From NCBI GenBank assembly GCA_947561585.1, contig CANNZV010002454.1, positions 33,728 to 97,727 of the forward strand: a stretch of DNA of 64,000 bases. The letters are read 5' to 3'. Positions 10,198 to 19,034 of this stretch are shown one piece after another. Positions within the stretch are counted from its first letter, which is position 1; each line of letters starts with the position of its first letter. Under the pieces are notes generated by a model. That model was not told where the DNA came from. It ran no database searches and was given only the letters and a program-made list of their open reading frames with translations. A program made the translations under genes and the position numbers. The stretch is from Caprella mutica (taxonomy: Eukaryota > Arthropoda > Malacostraca > Amphipoda > Caprellidae).

Positions 10198-11055
10198 TTA
10201 TTTGAGTTTAAAATGCAAAACGCATAATACCCCTACATCATCATCAAACTGAATATCATATCCATTTTGATCTGTAATTCTTATTGAAATGTCTTCTATT
10301 AATTGCAACCTAACTTGTTTATAGTGCAGCATCGGCACAATCTTCCCCCTCGTAATATCAGTTGGAATTATATCAAGAATATTTATGGTTTTCCCTCCTA
10401 AGTGAGATGGATGAACAATATCTGTATATATAAAAAAACATTCGACTTTTCTAGGTATCTTTACTGGATTTATAATAAGAGAAAATGATGATTCTGAACT
10501 ATCCACACCCAAAAAATTAGCCATTTTGGGTGATATATCCCAAAAAATTTGAGATTTTTCTCCAATAATAGTATGAGATAGTTTTCCTATCGTTATATAA
10601 CAATCGTTTGTTTTGTATCTGAAAACTGGTTTTTGTGTTCTCTTGCAAATCTTTTTAGCAATTAGGAATGAAACAAAATCGTTATTTAGTTGCTGTATCG
10701 CTTTAAATACAGATTCACCTGAAATATTTACACTACATAAATATTTGAATGTTAAGACTTTAGAAACTAATCCATCATCATTGAAAGTTTTAATATGAAT
10801 ATTTATAAAGAAATCAGGATCAAATTTTTTTATACAATGATAGTTGGGAGCAAACGATATATTAGATAAAGCAGCAACATATTCATCAGACAAAAATAAA
10901 TTTGGAGTTATTTTATTTGTGAACTTTGATGCAATATTATTTCTGTAGATGATTTTATTTTCTTTACTGGAGAGATATACGAGAAAGTCATCTTTTGACA
11001 TCTTGAAGATTAATACTGAAGAATTTTTCATGATCATGGGGGTTTTATTAAACAA
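10198..11055 (-). CDS. Conserved Polinton beta-rich protein (putative minor capsid/virion protein)
   Basis: The likely start is the internal ATG at 11001 (MSKDDFLVYLSS), about 267 aa. The N-terminal region DDFLVYLSSKENKIIYRNNI...LFLSDEYVAALSNISF and the late block FFIYTDIVHPSHLGG match a conserved Polinton protein with a 'weVaLsei' N-region and a 'vYtDiv-p--vG' C-region. Its repeated beta propensity and position between PolB and capsid genes suggest a virion component. The exact structural role is not established here. The ORF is open. Its 5' end has been partly duplicated (see 10984-11228). Confidence 0.65.
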   Translation of the reverse strand: MFNKTPMIMKNSSVLIFKMSKDDFLVYLSSKENKIIYRNNIASKFTNKITPNLFLSDEYVAALSNISFAPNYHCIKKFDPDFFINIHIKTFNDDGLVSKVLTFKYLCSVNISGESVFKAIQQLNNDFVSFLIAKKICKRTQKPVFRYKTNDCYITIGKLSHTIIGEKSQIFWDISPKMANFLGVDSSESSFSLIINPVKIPRKVECFFIYTDIVHPSHLGGKTINILDIIPTDITRGKIVPMLHYKQVRLQLIEDISIRITDQNGYDIQFDDDVGVLCVLHFKLK

Positions 11056-11228
11056 AATAGTACAACAATCACAAATTTATTTACATTTTTATACATTTAT
11101 TTTTATCCCAAAGTCATCTTTTGACATCTCGAGATTTCATGAACATGGGAGGTGTTTTATTGAAACTGATAGAACAACTATTACAAAATTTAATAACATT
11201 GTTTCAAACATTTTATTTTATCCCAAAT
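10984..11228. repeat. Tandem duplication spanning the 5' end of the 285-codon ORF
   Basis: AAAGTCATCTTTTGACATCT occurs at 10984 and again at 11111. The flanking sequences (ATGGGGGTTTTATTAAAC / ATGGGAGGTGTTTTATTG and two TTTTATCCCAAA blocks) match with a period near 127 bp. The second copy repeats the MSKDDF start codons just downstream of the PolB stop, so one start is an orphan. Confidence 0.8.
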
Positions 11229-11836
11229 AGTATCCTTCCTGGTTTACTTCTTCCTGCTGTTAAGTCGAGTGTGTGAGTGATAGGAAGATGAAGTTGATGA
11301 GTAACTTTACGTTTCTTTCTAGGTGGTGTAGGGTTACAATAATCGTTAACAGGAATATCAGGGTGACCGAAAGCGAATGATTTAGTGTTATTTTTCCAAT
11401 ATCTTTTAGTATCTATTTTGCTTAATGCTCTTTTTGTATTTATTACAGTGAATAGCTTATAATTCTGTTTTCTAATATTCACGCATTCAACATATTTAAT
11501 TTTACTTTGTGTGCTTTTGTGTATATCCAAATATATGTTATGTTTCAATTCTTTTTGTTTACATCTATTAATACCTTTTATGGCTTGTTTTGTCGTGTTA
11601 TCAGATGTTAGAATAGAATAACATTTTGGTTGCAAAAAGACTACCTCTGCAACATGTGAACAAGTTATTTCAGATTTCAACTTCCCTAGTTGTGATTTAT
11701 ATTTATTTGAATGTAATTTGTGATTAGTTGGATAATTACTCAAATCTAAATGTTTATTCAACGGATAAACCTTGAAATGGTCAGAGATTAAAAACGATTT
11801 GGAGCTTATAAAATAGGAATCTGTGTCTGTATACAT
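11213..11836 (-). pseudogene. pPolB C-terminal block (motif C and thumb)
   Basis: It opens with MYTDTDSYFIS, the catalytic motif C of B-family polymerases, shifted out of frame from the palm block. The rest includes YPLNKHLDLSNYP and GKLKSEITCSHVAEVVFLQPK, the usual downstream region of Polinton polymerases, and a basic tail ending at 11213. Confidence 0.85.
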
Positions 11837-12645
11837 TAAACTAAGTTTATCTCCAAATGTTTTTTGAGAACATTATAATAAAAATTGTACAAGTAGAATT
11901 TACTATGTTCTAGAATGTACCAACCTATGTAAATAGGTGTAATCATTTTGATGTCATCTGAAAAAAATTTCATCATTGCACTCTGTTCTGCAATAGGAAT
12001 GACTTCTTTAAGCAAAGGGTTTTGAACATGTCTTTGAAACATTTCTTTTGAGGCGATTAATTTAGTTTCAATTTGATTCTTGCGAGCATTAAATAACAAT
12101 TTTCCGAATACTGAATTATTCATTAACTTCCATATCGCTCTTTCATATGGATTCATTGAGTTTTTTCTAAGATTGATATTTTTGTTAATGAAATCACGTA
12201 AACATGAATCCTGTTTGAATTCTATAATTCTATGCACTTTAGTAATTTTTATTCCTAAATTTAAATAAAGCTTTAATAATTTAATAGATATGAGAAAATC
12301 CTTTTGTGGAAAATGTGTACCTGTGAGTTTTTTTGTGATATAAGACTCTGCTAAATTGAGATTATCCAATATATCCTTGGTGAAAGGTGACATGTGATTA
12401 AGATGTGGTTTAAACTGGTTTAACCCTAGTGGTAGTTCATCTGTAGCTCTTTTTACATGATCAGGAATTTCAAAATCTATCAGTAAACTGTAAGTGTGTT
12501 CTCCCTCTAAATTAACTGATGAAATATCAAATTGATCTATTTCACTCTGTGTGAGTTCGCGTAAGCCCCCTGTAGGTAGTTTATCATGCATCACTGTTGC
12601 ATACAAGCTATTAAAATCAAGAAATAAACCCTCTGATAATTCCAC
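11836..12645 (-). pseudogene. pPolB palm block (motifs A and B)
   Basis: Same frame as the block upstream, separated from it by one TAA at 12688-12690. Motif A is LFLDFNSLYATVM and motif B is ERAIWKLMNNSVFGKLLF. The frame runs out at 11836 because of a small deletion in a T tract. Confidence 0.85.
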
Positions 12646-12687
12646 ATCTGGATCGTAATTTGGTAGTGAGGGATTGTTAAATTTCTT

Positions 12688-13602
12688 TTAACCTTCATTT
12701 ACCACAGTGAAACCGCCTCTTATGTTCGTTTCAAATATTGTTAAATCTCCAATGTTATAGAGTAAGTCTAATTTACTCTTAGAGTTATAAAGAGCTGCAC
12801 TAATAGCTAATGAGGGTAGAGTGATGAACTGAGCAGCATCTAACTGATGTTCGTTATATACAATATTTCTAAATTTAAGGAATACTTCAGCAAGAAGAAA
12901 AACATCACACTGAAGGTACAAGTTCATGTAATCTTCAATGGATTTGCAGTTTGCCTCCTTGAATAGGGTTTGTGCAAATTTGTAATCATCATCAGAAATA
13001 TTCGAGTCTTTAAGTCGACTCTTAAAACTACTATGATCTGGTAAGCTGGTTTCCTGAAGTTTTGATTTACAATCAATATATTCGTAGGGGTAAATGCCCT
13101 TACGAAGACATGCTTTTATAGTATTCAATGAATACCCCTTTTTTAATAACTGTGAGTTAAATAGATTAAATTTATGGGATGAAGCTTTTAAATCTTCTGT
13201 GAGTCCCTCTAAACTTTTTTGAAGGAAACTAATACTATCTATAAAACGAAGTTTAACTTTATTTTTATATTCCACAGAAATTTGAATGGTATTTTGTCCT
13301 GCTTTACTGATAATGTGTGTTTTGTAAGCTTTATTAGATAACCCCTGGAGAATAAATGACGAATCGTATTTAGCAAAGTTATGTGAGATCACAGCTAAAT
13401 CATATCTTTTTTGGGAGATGCGTGTATTGCATGTGACACAGAGTGTGGCTATATAGTTACCTTTCAAGACCTTTTTACCAACCTTAATAACCTCAGTATC
13501 CCACCCGTGGTGTCGATGTTTCTCTTTATATTTTTTAAATTTAATGTCACAAATAGCACATACTTTAGCATCTATGTGTGTTTTCCAGTCATCGGAAGTC
13601 AT
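12688..13602 (-). pseudogene. pPolB exonuclease II/III block
   Basis: It carries a Cys4-like pair of knuckles (CAICDIKFKKYKEKH and CVTCN), exonuclease motif II (VISHNFAKYDSSFI) and III (YLQCDVFLLAEVF). Same frame as the N-terminal ORF, from which one TAA (13639-13641) separates it. Confidence 0.85.
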
Positions 13603-13638
13603 TTCTATTGTAGTGATCCATGTTTTTTGGTGGTTTTG

Positions 13639-15062
13639 TTATAAATTTATGTTATCATTACCGATGCTGTCTATTAGTCTACCTGCATCGCTTGTGGTTT
13701 CAATTCCTGATGCTACAACTGAATCATCAGCTGAATCCACAATGACATATGCATACGAGCACAGAATGTGTTCGTGTAATGTTTTAACCTTATCTGATTG
13801 TTTTAATAGTGCTTCACAATCAAAAAATGCTATGTATTTAGCTTTTTCGGTGGCTGCAAATGATGTAAACTTGAATTTCTTATCTTTTTCAGGTAGTATT
13901 ACGTTTTGTATGTAAGCAAAGTTTCTGCATGTATGTTCATGCTTGATAAGATCACCTTTTACTAGGTTCAAACAGAAACTGCAATATTTATTTGAAGGTA
14001 ACGATTTATTTTTTTTTCGTGAAAGATGAATAAATTTTTGAATGTTTGTTATCAAAATTATGTGTTCATTTTCCTTTATTGTACAAAGATAGATGGTTGG
14101 TAATCCTATATCATTTGCACTTTTACGTATAACATTAATACTTAAAATTTCATTTTGTTCCTTTAGTTGATATATCATTATATTATGATTGGTGGCTTTT
14201 TCAATTTTATCAAAGTGTTCAAGTGTGACTGGATCACCGTTTTTAACTGGAAATGTAAAATATTTCCCTATATGTTTTTCATAGTGTTTCTTATTTGATC
14301 TACTCTTTTTTGTTGATGGCATTGTCCCATCTTGCAACATAAAGAATGCTATGAGAGACAACTGCACACAATCAATATCAGTTTCAATGTTTAATAGTGA
14401 TCGAGAACCTGGTAATTTTTCAGGTGTTGGTGAATGTTTACCATAACGTTTAGTGACTCTATCTGTTGAAAATATTGTAATTGTTGCAGAGTGTATATTT
14501 TTTAGTGTCCATCCACTTCCCACTGTTTTAGAATTTGCAATATTGTTAGTTAATTTAATTGCCCAATGTTCAACCATGTCTATGTGTATCTCACATTTAG
14601 GAGTAATTGTGTGATGTTCAGTCAGTTGTGTACCCCCAGTTTCAAGCAATCGTTCCAGATTCGATGTAAAGTTGATCTGAATTCTATTATGAAAATTTAC
14701 TTGATAACCTATATGATCTAATATTGAAAAAATATCCGTAGTTAAATATGTTGTTAAATTTTCTACTAAAAGAAATGGAGGAGTAAATTCAATGGTAGAT
14801 CTTATAACGCGATTCTCAAATGAGGAAATTGTGTTTAGTATTCTGTGTGAAAGGATAGGTGTTGGGGGTGGGGGAGATGTAGGGTTAGTAACAGTTTGCT
14901 CCTCCTCATCCTCCTCTTCCTCCTCATCCTCCTCCTCATCCTCCTCTTCCTCCTCATCCTCCTCACCATTACCACCAGCACCTTGTAATGGACTCTCCCT
15001 TTTCATATTGTGTATCTGCTCATCCTGAGTATCGAATGATTCGGAGTCTGAAGTAGTTTGAT
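13639..15062 (-). pseudogene. pPolB N-terminal block, exon D
   Basis: Exon D begins at 15062 after an AG acceptor and reads DQTTSDSESFDTQDEQIHN into the ATG at 15006. A Glu/Asp run follows, encoded by a CCTCCTCATCCTC microsatellite (14901-14965). Further on are an N-terminal domain with Cys-containing knuckles (YCSFCLNLV, HEHTCRN) and exonuclease motif I, AFFDCEALL. The acidic run is length-variable DNA and probably not conserved. Confidence 0.8.
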
Positions 15063-15149
15063 CTACGGGAAGTTAGTGGAGTGAATTAAATTAATAACTA
15101 ACGTGATGAAATTAATTATGAGTTGACATATCTATGGATTCATAATTAC

Positions 15150-15221
15150 CTTCATCTGTGGTTGTGGATTGATCCAACTGATTTCTCCCTGTGACTCTCG
15201 CTTCTTCAGGTGATTGTTGAT
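15150..15221 (-). CDS. pPolB 5' exon C
   Basis: 72 bp, phase 1 on both sides, encoding QQSPEEARVTGRNQLDQSTT. AG acceptor after CTGTTACAG, donor GTAATTATGAA. Confidence 0.65.
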
Positions 15222-15307
15222 CTGTAACAGATTATTTTTAGAAACAAATATGAAATAATTTATTCAAAATAAATATGTTACTAGTATAACCATAGAATCA
15301 TAATTAC

Positions 15308-15451
15308 CATTGTTTGCAAGTGAATGAACATGATGACCTATCAAGTTTTGTAGATTCATAATATCCAGATCTTGATTTTGATCTCTTCCTGCCATTATTA
15401 TTTTTACAAGATTATCTGTAACATCCTCTGTTTCTTCAAGTGGTTGGAGAT
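15308..15451 (-). CDS. pPolB 5' exon B
   Basis: 144 bp with AG acceptor (TTTTCTCTAG) and GT donor (GTAATTATGATT). It encodes LQPLEETEDVTDNL and further acidic/polar residues. Its ends resemble those of exon C on both the acceptor side (ATCNNCAANCACNTGAAGAA) and the donor side (GGTAATTATGA), so B and C look like duplicated exons. Confidence 0.65.
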
Positions 15452-15599
15452 CTAGAGAAAAGTGTAGATGGAAATCAAATAGTGTTTTACAAAGTATAAT
15501 TAACTCTGAAATTATTATTACAGAAATTTCTAAAAGAGAACCATTTCTTGTTGAATATATTATATTATTAATATATATATATAAGGTAAATAACAACAA

Positions 15600-16101
15600 T
15601 TATATACATTTTCTTATACGATCGTAAATGTGGAACCGAGTGATAACTAGGGAGTAACCCTAAGCATTTCTATTACAGAAAAAAAACAGGTAGCAAAGAT
15701 CGAAGTATGTATGTATGATGTCTCTGTGTGTGCGTGGTTTTGAGATAAAAGGAGAGCATATATAGGAGCAACAAATACACGTTTATTATACACTAAGCTA
15801 TTCATAGAATTCGTAAAGTTTGTATGTTGATTAAATAAGAATAAATTAACTAATAATGATAATTATATTCATATCTTATAAATCGGGGAGAGGGGGGGGG
15901 GGGGGAAGTATGTAATGTTATATGTTATCATAGTGCAATGAGAAAACTTTGAAATAATATATATATGAAAAAATATATAAAATAAAATATAAAATAATAT
16001 AAATAAATATTATAAATGTATACACTCGCACATATCTAATCTCTCTCTCTCTCTCTCTCTCTTTCGAAATGATATTAATTCATTAAAATATCTAAACATA
16101 C
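15600..16101. other. Intronic/5' region with simple repeats
   Basis: Contains a G tract of about 14 (15891-15905), a (CT)n run (16040-16062) and AT-rich sequence. No coding signal beyond the flanking exons. Around 15612-15660, ACGATCGTAAATGTGGAACCG resembles the end of the MITE at 53617-53887. Confidence 0.5.
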
Positions 16102-16215
16102 CGTTTTCTTGCTCCAGCATTTCCTCATCCATGTTGTCGTGTAATGTATAATGTGATTCAGCACTAGTAGATGGTGTATTATCAGTCCTGAATTTCCGTT
16201 TCTTGTTGAATCTAA
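16102..16215 (-). CDS. pPolB 5' exon A
   Basis: A 114-bp exon between TTTTTTTTAG and a GTATGTTTAG donor, encoding a basic N-part (RFNKKRKFRTDNTPSTS) and an acidic end (DNMDEEMLEQEN). An upstream first exon with the start codon should exist but I could not identify it. Confidence 0.55.
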
Positions 16216-16423
16216 CTAAAAAAAAAAATCTAAATAAAACATGAATAGTAGTGATTCACAACATGATTCCAATTCACATGTTACATGCGAGATGACACAA
16301 ACGGTCTAAAAAAAAGATTATTCAGAATGAGTAATAATTATAATCATTTATAGAATGATTAATGATCAATTACTAAAAATAAACAAGGATTGTTAGGTGC
16401 AGCTCCACTTCATGAATAACGGA

Positions 16424-16431
16424 CTTTTATA
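16424..16431 (-). promoter_or_regulatory. Possible TATA box for pPolB
   Basis: TATAAAAG on the minus strand, about 210 bp upstream of exon A and inside the right TIR-proximal region. It is the only good TATA match there, but position alone supports it. Confidence 0.25.
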
Positions 16432-16447
16432 AAATCGAAAACTGTGC

Positions 16448-16640
16448 AATTTTAGAATTCGAGCAATTTGATAATTCGAGCAATTGTTCATTCGAGCAAT
16501 TGTTCGTTCGAGCAATTGTTTTTCGAGCAATTGTCTTTCGAGCAATTGTTCTTTCGAGCAATTGTTCATTCGAGCAATTGTTTTTCGAGCAATTGTTTTC
16601 GAGCAATTGTCTTTCGAGCAATTGTTTTCGAGCAATTTAC
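16448..16640. repeat. Short palindromic tandem array beside the right TIR
   Basis: About thirteen copies of TTCGAGCAATTGT with 0-4 nt of variable spacing. Each unit centres on the palindrome CAATTG. The array abuts the inner edge of the right TIR and has no counterpart near the left TIR. Frames through it give the low-complexity peptide NCSKEQLLE, which is not a gene. Confidence 0.85.
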
Positions 16641-16648
16641 CTAGAACC

Positions 16649-16897
16649 GCCGAAAACGCATGATTTGATTATAAATTCAAATTTGAAATCAAAACAAAGA
16701 GTGTACAATCTTCTTCTTGAGCATCAGATTAGTGATTCGCTCAATTGTTGCTCACAGAGTATTAAAAAACTTTAAAAACAAATTATAAAATATATACTAA
16801 ACAGAATTGTATGCGGTTTGCAGAATAATGATCGTAGACCTTAGTTCTATAATATTATGTTATAAACTCATTTTTTTCCCGGAGCCTGGAGAGGACC
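16649..16897 (-). repeat. Polinton right terminal inverted repeat
   Basis: Inverted copy of 102-351; the target duplication TTTAAA follows at 16898-16903. Confidence 0.9.
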
Positions 16898-16903
16898 TTT
16901 AAA

Positions 16904-17309
16904 AGATCAGATATACAATACAATTCTTCCTTGCTACCCATTAGTAAGACTCTTCTACACAGTATGTTAAATAACTTTAATATTTTCTTGCATAATCATT
17001 ATGAATTTTATCTCTATAAGTCTCTTTTTTTGTTATCATATTATTGTTGTCTAAGAGCAGTTGAAGCAGTTCATTCTAATTCATTATTACATACTATTAA
17101 AATCGAACAAATATTCTTCAAAAGCTATGAAAATAAAGAATCCCTTAATTTAAAATTCTTATCTTATAAACATTATAAAAAATACCTCTAGTTTATCAAC
17201 TACATTCGTTGTAAGATAAATGATAATCTATGTCCTGTTGATTCCCTCAAAAAATACTTATATAAGCTTGAGAGAACCTGCCCCAGGACATTGTACATCA
17301 ACCGAACTA
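16904..17309 (+). pseudogene. Tyrosine recombinase (DIRS/Crypton type), central part
   Basis: The frame from 16904 gives LLPISKTLLHSMLNNF, then LYKSLFLLSYYCCLRAVEAV (the box around the first catalytic Arg of tyrosine recombinases), FLSYKHYKKYL, a TAG at 17189-17191, then DNLCPVDSLKKYL and TLYINRTKG in the same frame. This order is that of DIRS/Crypton YRs. Interrupted on the left by the Polinton and on the right by a 176-bp MITE. Confidence 0.8.
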
Positions 17310-17317
17310 AAGGCCTT

Positions 17318-17493
17318 GTTACACGGCGCGAGTTACCGTCGTGACAGTGGACAGCAGCTGTCCCACTGTACTCGCATGCCACTATCTCAATGTTCATAGT
17401 ATTGAATTTCCATGTCAGTTACTCGACTTTCACACTGCTGTGCGAGTAGCTGCACTACATTATAACTTGCTTGGCCAACTCGCACCGTGTAAC
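17318..17493. mobile_element. 176-bp MITE with 8-bp target duplication
   Basis: Inverted ends GTTACACGGCGCGAGTT and AACTCGCACCGTGTAAC, flanked by AAGGCCTT at 17310-17317 and 17494-17501. Removing it with one target copy keeps the recombinase frame open. An 8-bp duplication fits hAT-like mobilisation. Confidence 0.8.
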
Positions 17494-17501
17494 AAGGCCT
17501 T

Positions 17502-17588
17502 GAGGCACGAGTTACTCGCATTGAATTCAGCAAGGTTATAGAGCAAAGCATCACAATCCTTGGTCTGAAATCAAAGAGATACAATACT
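17502..17588 (+). pseudogene. Tyrosine recombinase, third fragment
   Basis: Encodes EFSKVIEQSITILGLKSKR then YNT, the helix just before the HxxR box in DIRS/Crypton YRs. It ends exactly at the 8-bp target site of the next MITE. Confidence 0.78.
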
Positions 17589-18126
17589 CAGGGTACAGGA
17601 ACATAAACGGGTTTAGTACGTAGTAGACGACACAAAAATATGACGTCACCACAACAACATATTTCTTGTTTGTGACTGAGCGGCTTATAATTCCTCGTAT
17701 TTGCATGTTAATTTCGAGAAGTTTGAAGCCATTTTATAAGGGTTTCGTGCAAAAGAAAAGCGGAAATGGCGATTGAACCTTAAAGTTGAATATATAGATA
17801 TAATTCAGGTGTGTTTTTATTGTTTATTTCTTCAACTTATCTATAAAAAATAGGATCTTGAAAATATGCCTAAACTAGTACTAGTTAACTGCTAAATTGT
17901 AGTTCCTATGAAAAACAAATAAGAAAAAAAAAATAATTGAAATACAATTTAACCAATGCCTAGTTAGCAATTGATAAGAAATAATTAAATTTAAAAGTGA
18001 CTAAGTTTAAGTAGGTTTTCCCATGTTTCAAAGTGTGGTCAGAGTCACCATTTTCAGTCACCCGGTGGTCACGTCAAACTATAGATTCAATCAGCTGATT
18101 ACCATACCCTATGTTACTGTATCCTG
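17589..18126. mobile_element. 538-bp hAT-type MITE
   Basis: Inverted ends CAGGGTACAGGAACATA and TATGTTACTGTATCCTG, flanked by the 8-bp duplication ACAATACT (17581-17588 and 18127-18134). CAGG termini plus an 8-bp TSD are hAT hallmarks. Its removal joins YNT to HSFRIG in frame. No transposase ORF. Confidence 0.88.
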
Positions 18127-18255
18127 ACAATACTCACTCCTTTCGTATTGGACGTGCAACAGACTTGGCAATGAGTGGAACACCTCATGAAATAATAAAG
18201 GAGACAGGTAGATAGTCAAGCGACGCTTTCAACAAATACATAAAACAAACAACAT
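18127..18255 (+). pseudogene. Tyrosine recombinase C-terminus (HxxR and Tyr box)
   Basis: Encodes THSFRIGRATDLAMSG (catalytic His-x-x-Arg) then GR, a TAG where Trp is expected, and SSDAFNKYIK with the likely nucleophilic Tyr. End of the YR gene. Confidence 0.8.
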
Positions 18256-18320
18256 TCAGGTTCCCACTTTTGTGCTATATTATGCTATAATTTGCTATTA
18301 TGTAAATGATATGCTATTTT

Positions 18321-19034
18321 TCTGTGGCGATAAATTTAATATGGTAATAACTTTTTGGGGTAACTTTCGGGGGAACCATGGATTTGGGGTAATTTCCCTG
18401 AAAGTTACTCAACCTAATCATTTGCCCAGCTATTCTAGTCAGTACAAATTGATACGCCGTAACATATACAAAGCTCCAGTGCCAGCATCACAATGATGGG
18501 CTAAGAGCACTTGAGAGTGAGAGCACCGGAGGCGGAAAGTGGGTGGCACAGGATATCAGCGGAGGGCAAAGAAAGCTTACTGCATGATAGCGGGAAGAAG
18601 CACATTGACACAGGGAGTTGCACCATGGAGGACTAACAAACTTCGATCGCCTAGCAAGGTTCATAAAGGCAGCGTCAACGTCTGGAAAAGGGAAGGCGGA
18701 TCGAAAGGGTTAGTCACTTTCTTGGTTTTTAAATCCTCAGTCACATTGGTTCCCCTGTGAAATCTACCTAGACTTTAAATCTCTCTGTCAAAATCTACCA
18801 AAAATTAAAATCTATACATAACAGTAAAAGTTATACTTTATCTTTTATAACTTGTTAAGGTTTCCTAAAGTTTAAGATTAATCTATTTATTTGTTAAAAA
18901 TTCTATAAATATTATGCTTTTAAAATCACTTCTTGTTGAACTATTAAAATTATTTACGTTAAAACTTAAAATTTGATTGAAATACTTTGAAACTTACTTT
19001 GCGTTAAAACTTTAAAACTAATTTATCGCCACAG
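18321..19034. repeat. Inverted pair bounding a 714-bp segment
   Basis: TCTGTGGCGATAAATT at 18321 and its reverse complement ending at 19034. No target duplication could be fixed, so this may be a decayed transposon or inverted termini of the YR element. Inside, 18358-18412 holds an imperfect hairpin (GGTAACTTTCGGGGGA / TTTCCCTGAAAGTTAC). No gene. Confidence 0.5.

Larger units (their letters stand above)
11213..16215 (-). pseudogene. pPolB: Protein-primed family B DNA polymerase with spliced 5' exons
   Basis: The Polinton replicative polymerase. 5' exons: A 16102-16215, B 15308-15451 (48 codons), C 15150-15221 (24 codons), D starting at 15062; all introns are GT-AG and phase 1 and join in frame to the long ORF. 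Domains in order: acidic leader; exonuclease I (IAFFDCEAL, near 13820); exonuclease II (HNFAKYDSSF); exonuclease III (YLQCDVFLL); palm motif A (LFLDFNSLYA); motif B (KLMNNSVFGK); motif C (YTDTDS). Lesions: in-frame TAA at 13639-13641, in-frame TAA at 12688-12690, and a one-base deletion in the T run near 11855, just before motif C. The first exon and start codon are not resolved. Inactive as it stands. Confidence 0.88.
102..16897 (-). mobile_element. Complete but degenerate Polinton/Maverick element
   Basis: A 16.8 kb self-synthesising DNA transposon. Its termini GGTCCTCTCC...GGAGAGGACC form inverted repeats of about 250 bp (102-351 and 16649-16897), flanked by a perfect 6-bp duplication TTTAAA (96-101, 16898-16903), the Polinton TSD length. 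It holds the diagnostic Polinton set on the minus strand: protein-primed PolB, adenain-like protease, packaging ATPase, retroviral-type integrase with chromodomain, and double-jelly-roll capsid protein. Nearly every core gene has one or two inactivating lesions, so this copy should be immobile. The family consensus usually starts with AG; here the palindromic TTTAAA makes the exact terminus ambiguous by a base or two. Confidence 0.92.

Noticed and set aside
8536..13641. Stop-codon recoding in the Polinton
   Set aside because: Both TGA and TAA occur, at unrelated positions and together with frameshifts and a deletion, which fits decay better than an altered code.
14792..15028. Ser-rich plus-strand ORF opposite PolB
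   Set aside because: It is the antisense of the CCTCCTCATCC microsatellite that encodes the acidic run of PolB.
16393..16635. Minus-strand ORFs with NCSKEQLLE-type repeats
   Set aside because: They are translations of the GAGCAATTGT tandem array and lack any non-repeat domain.
16448..16640. CRISPR-like look of the array
   Set aside because: Spacers are 0-4 nt and the genome is eukaryotic; it is a simple tandem repeat.
18539..18760. 73-aa ORF after the YR gene
   Set aside because: No recognisable domain, lies within the inverted-pair segment and has no supporting signals.
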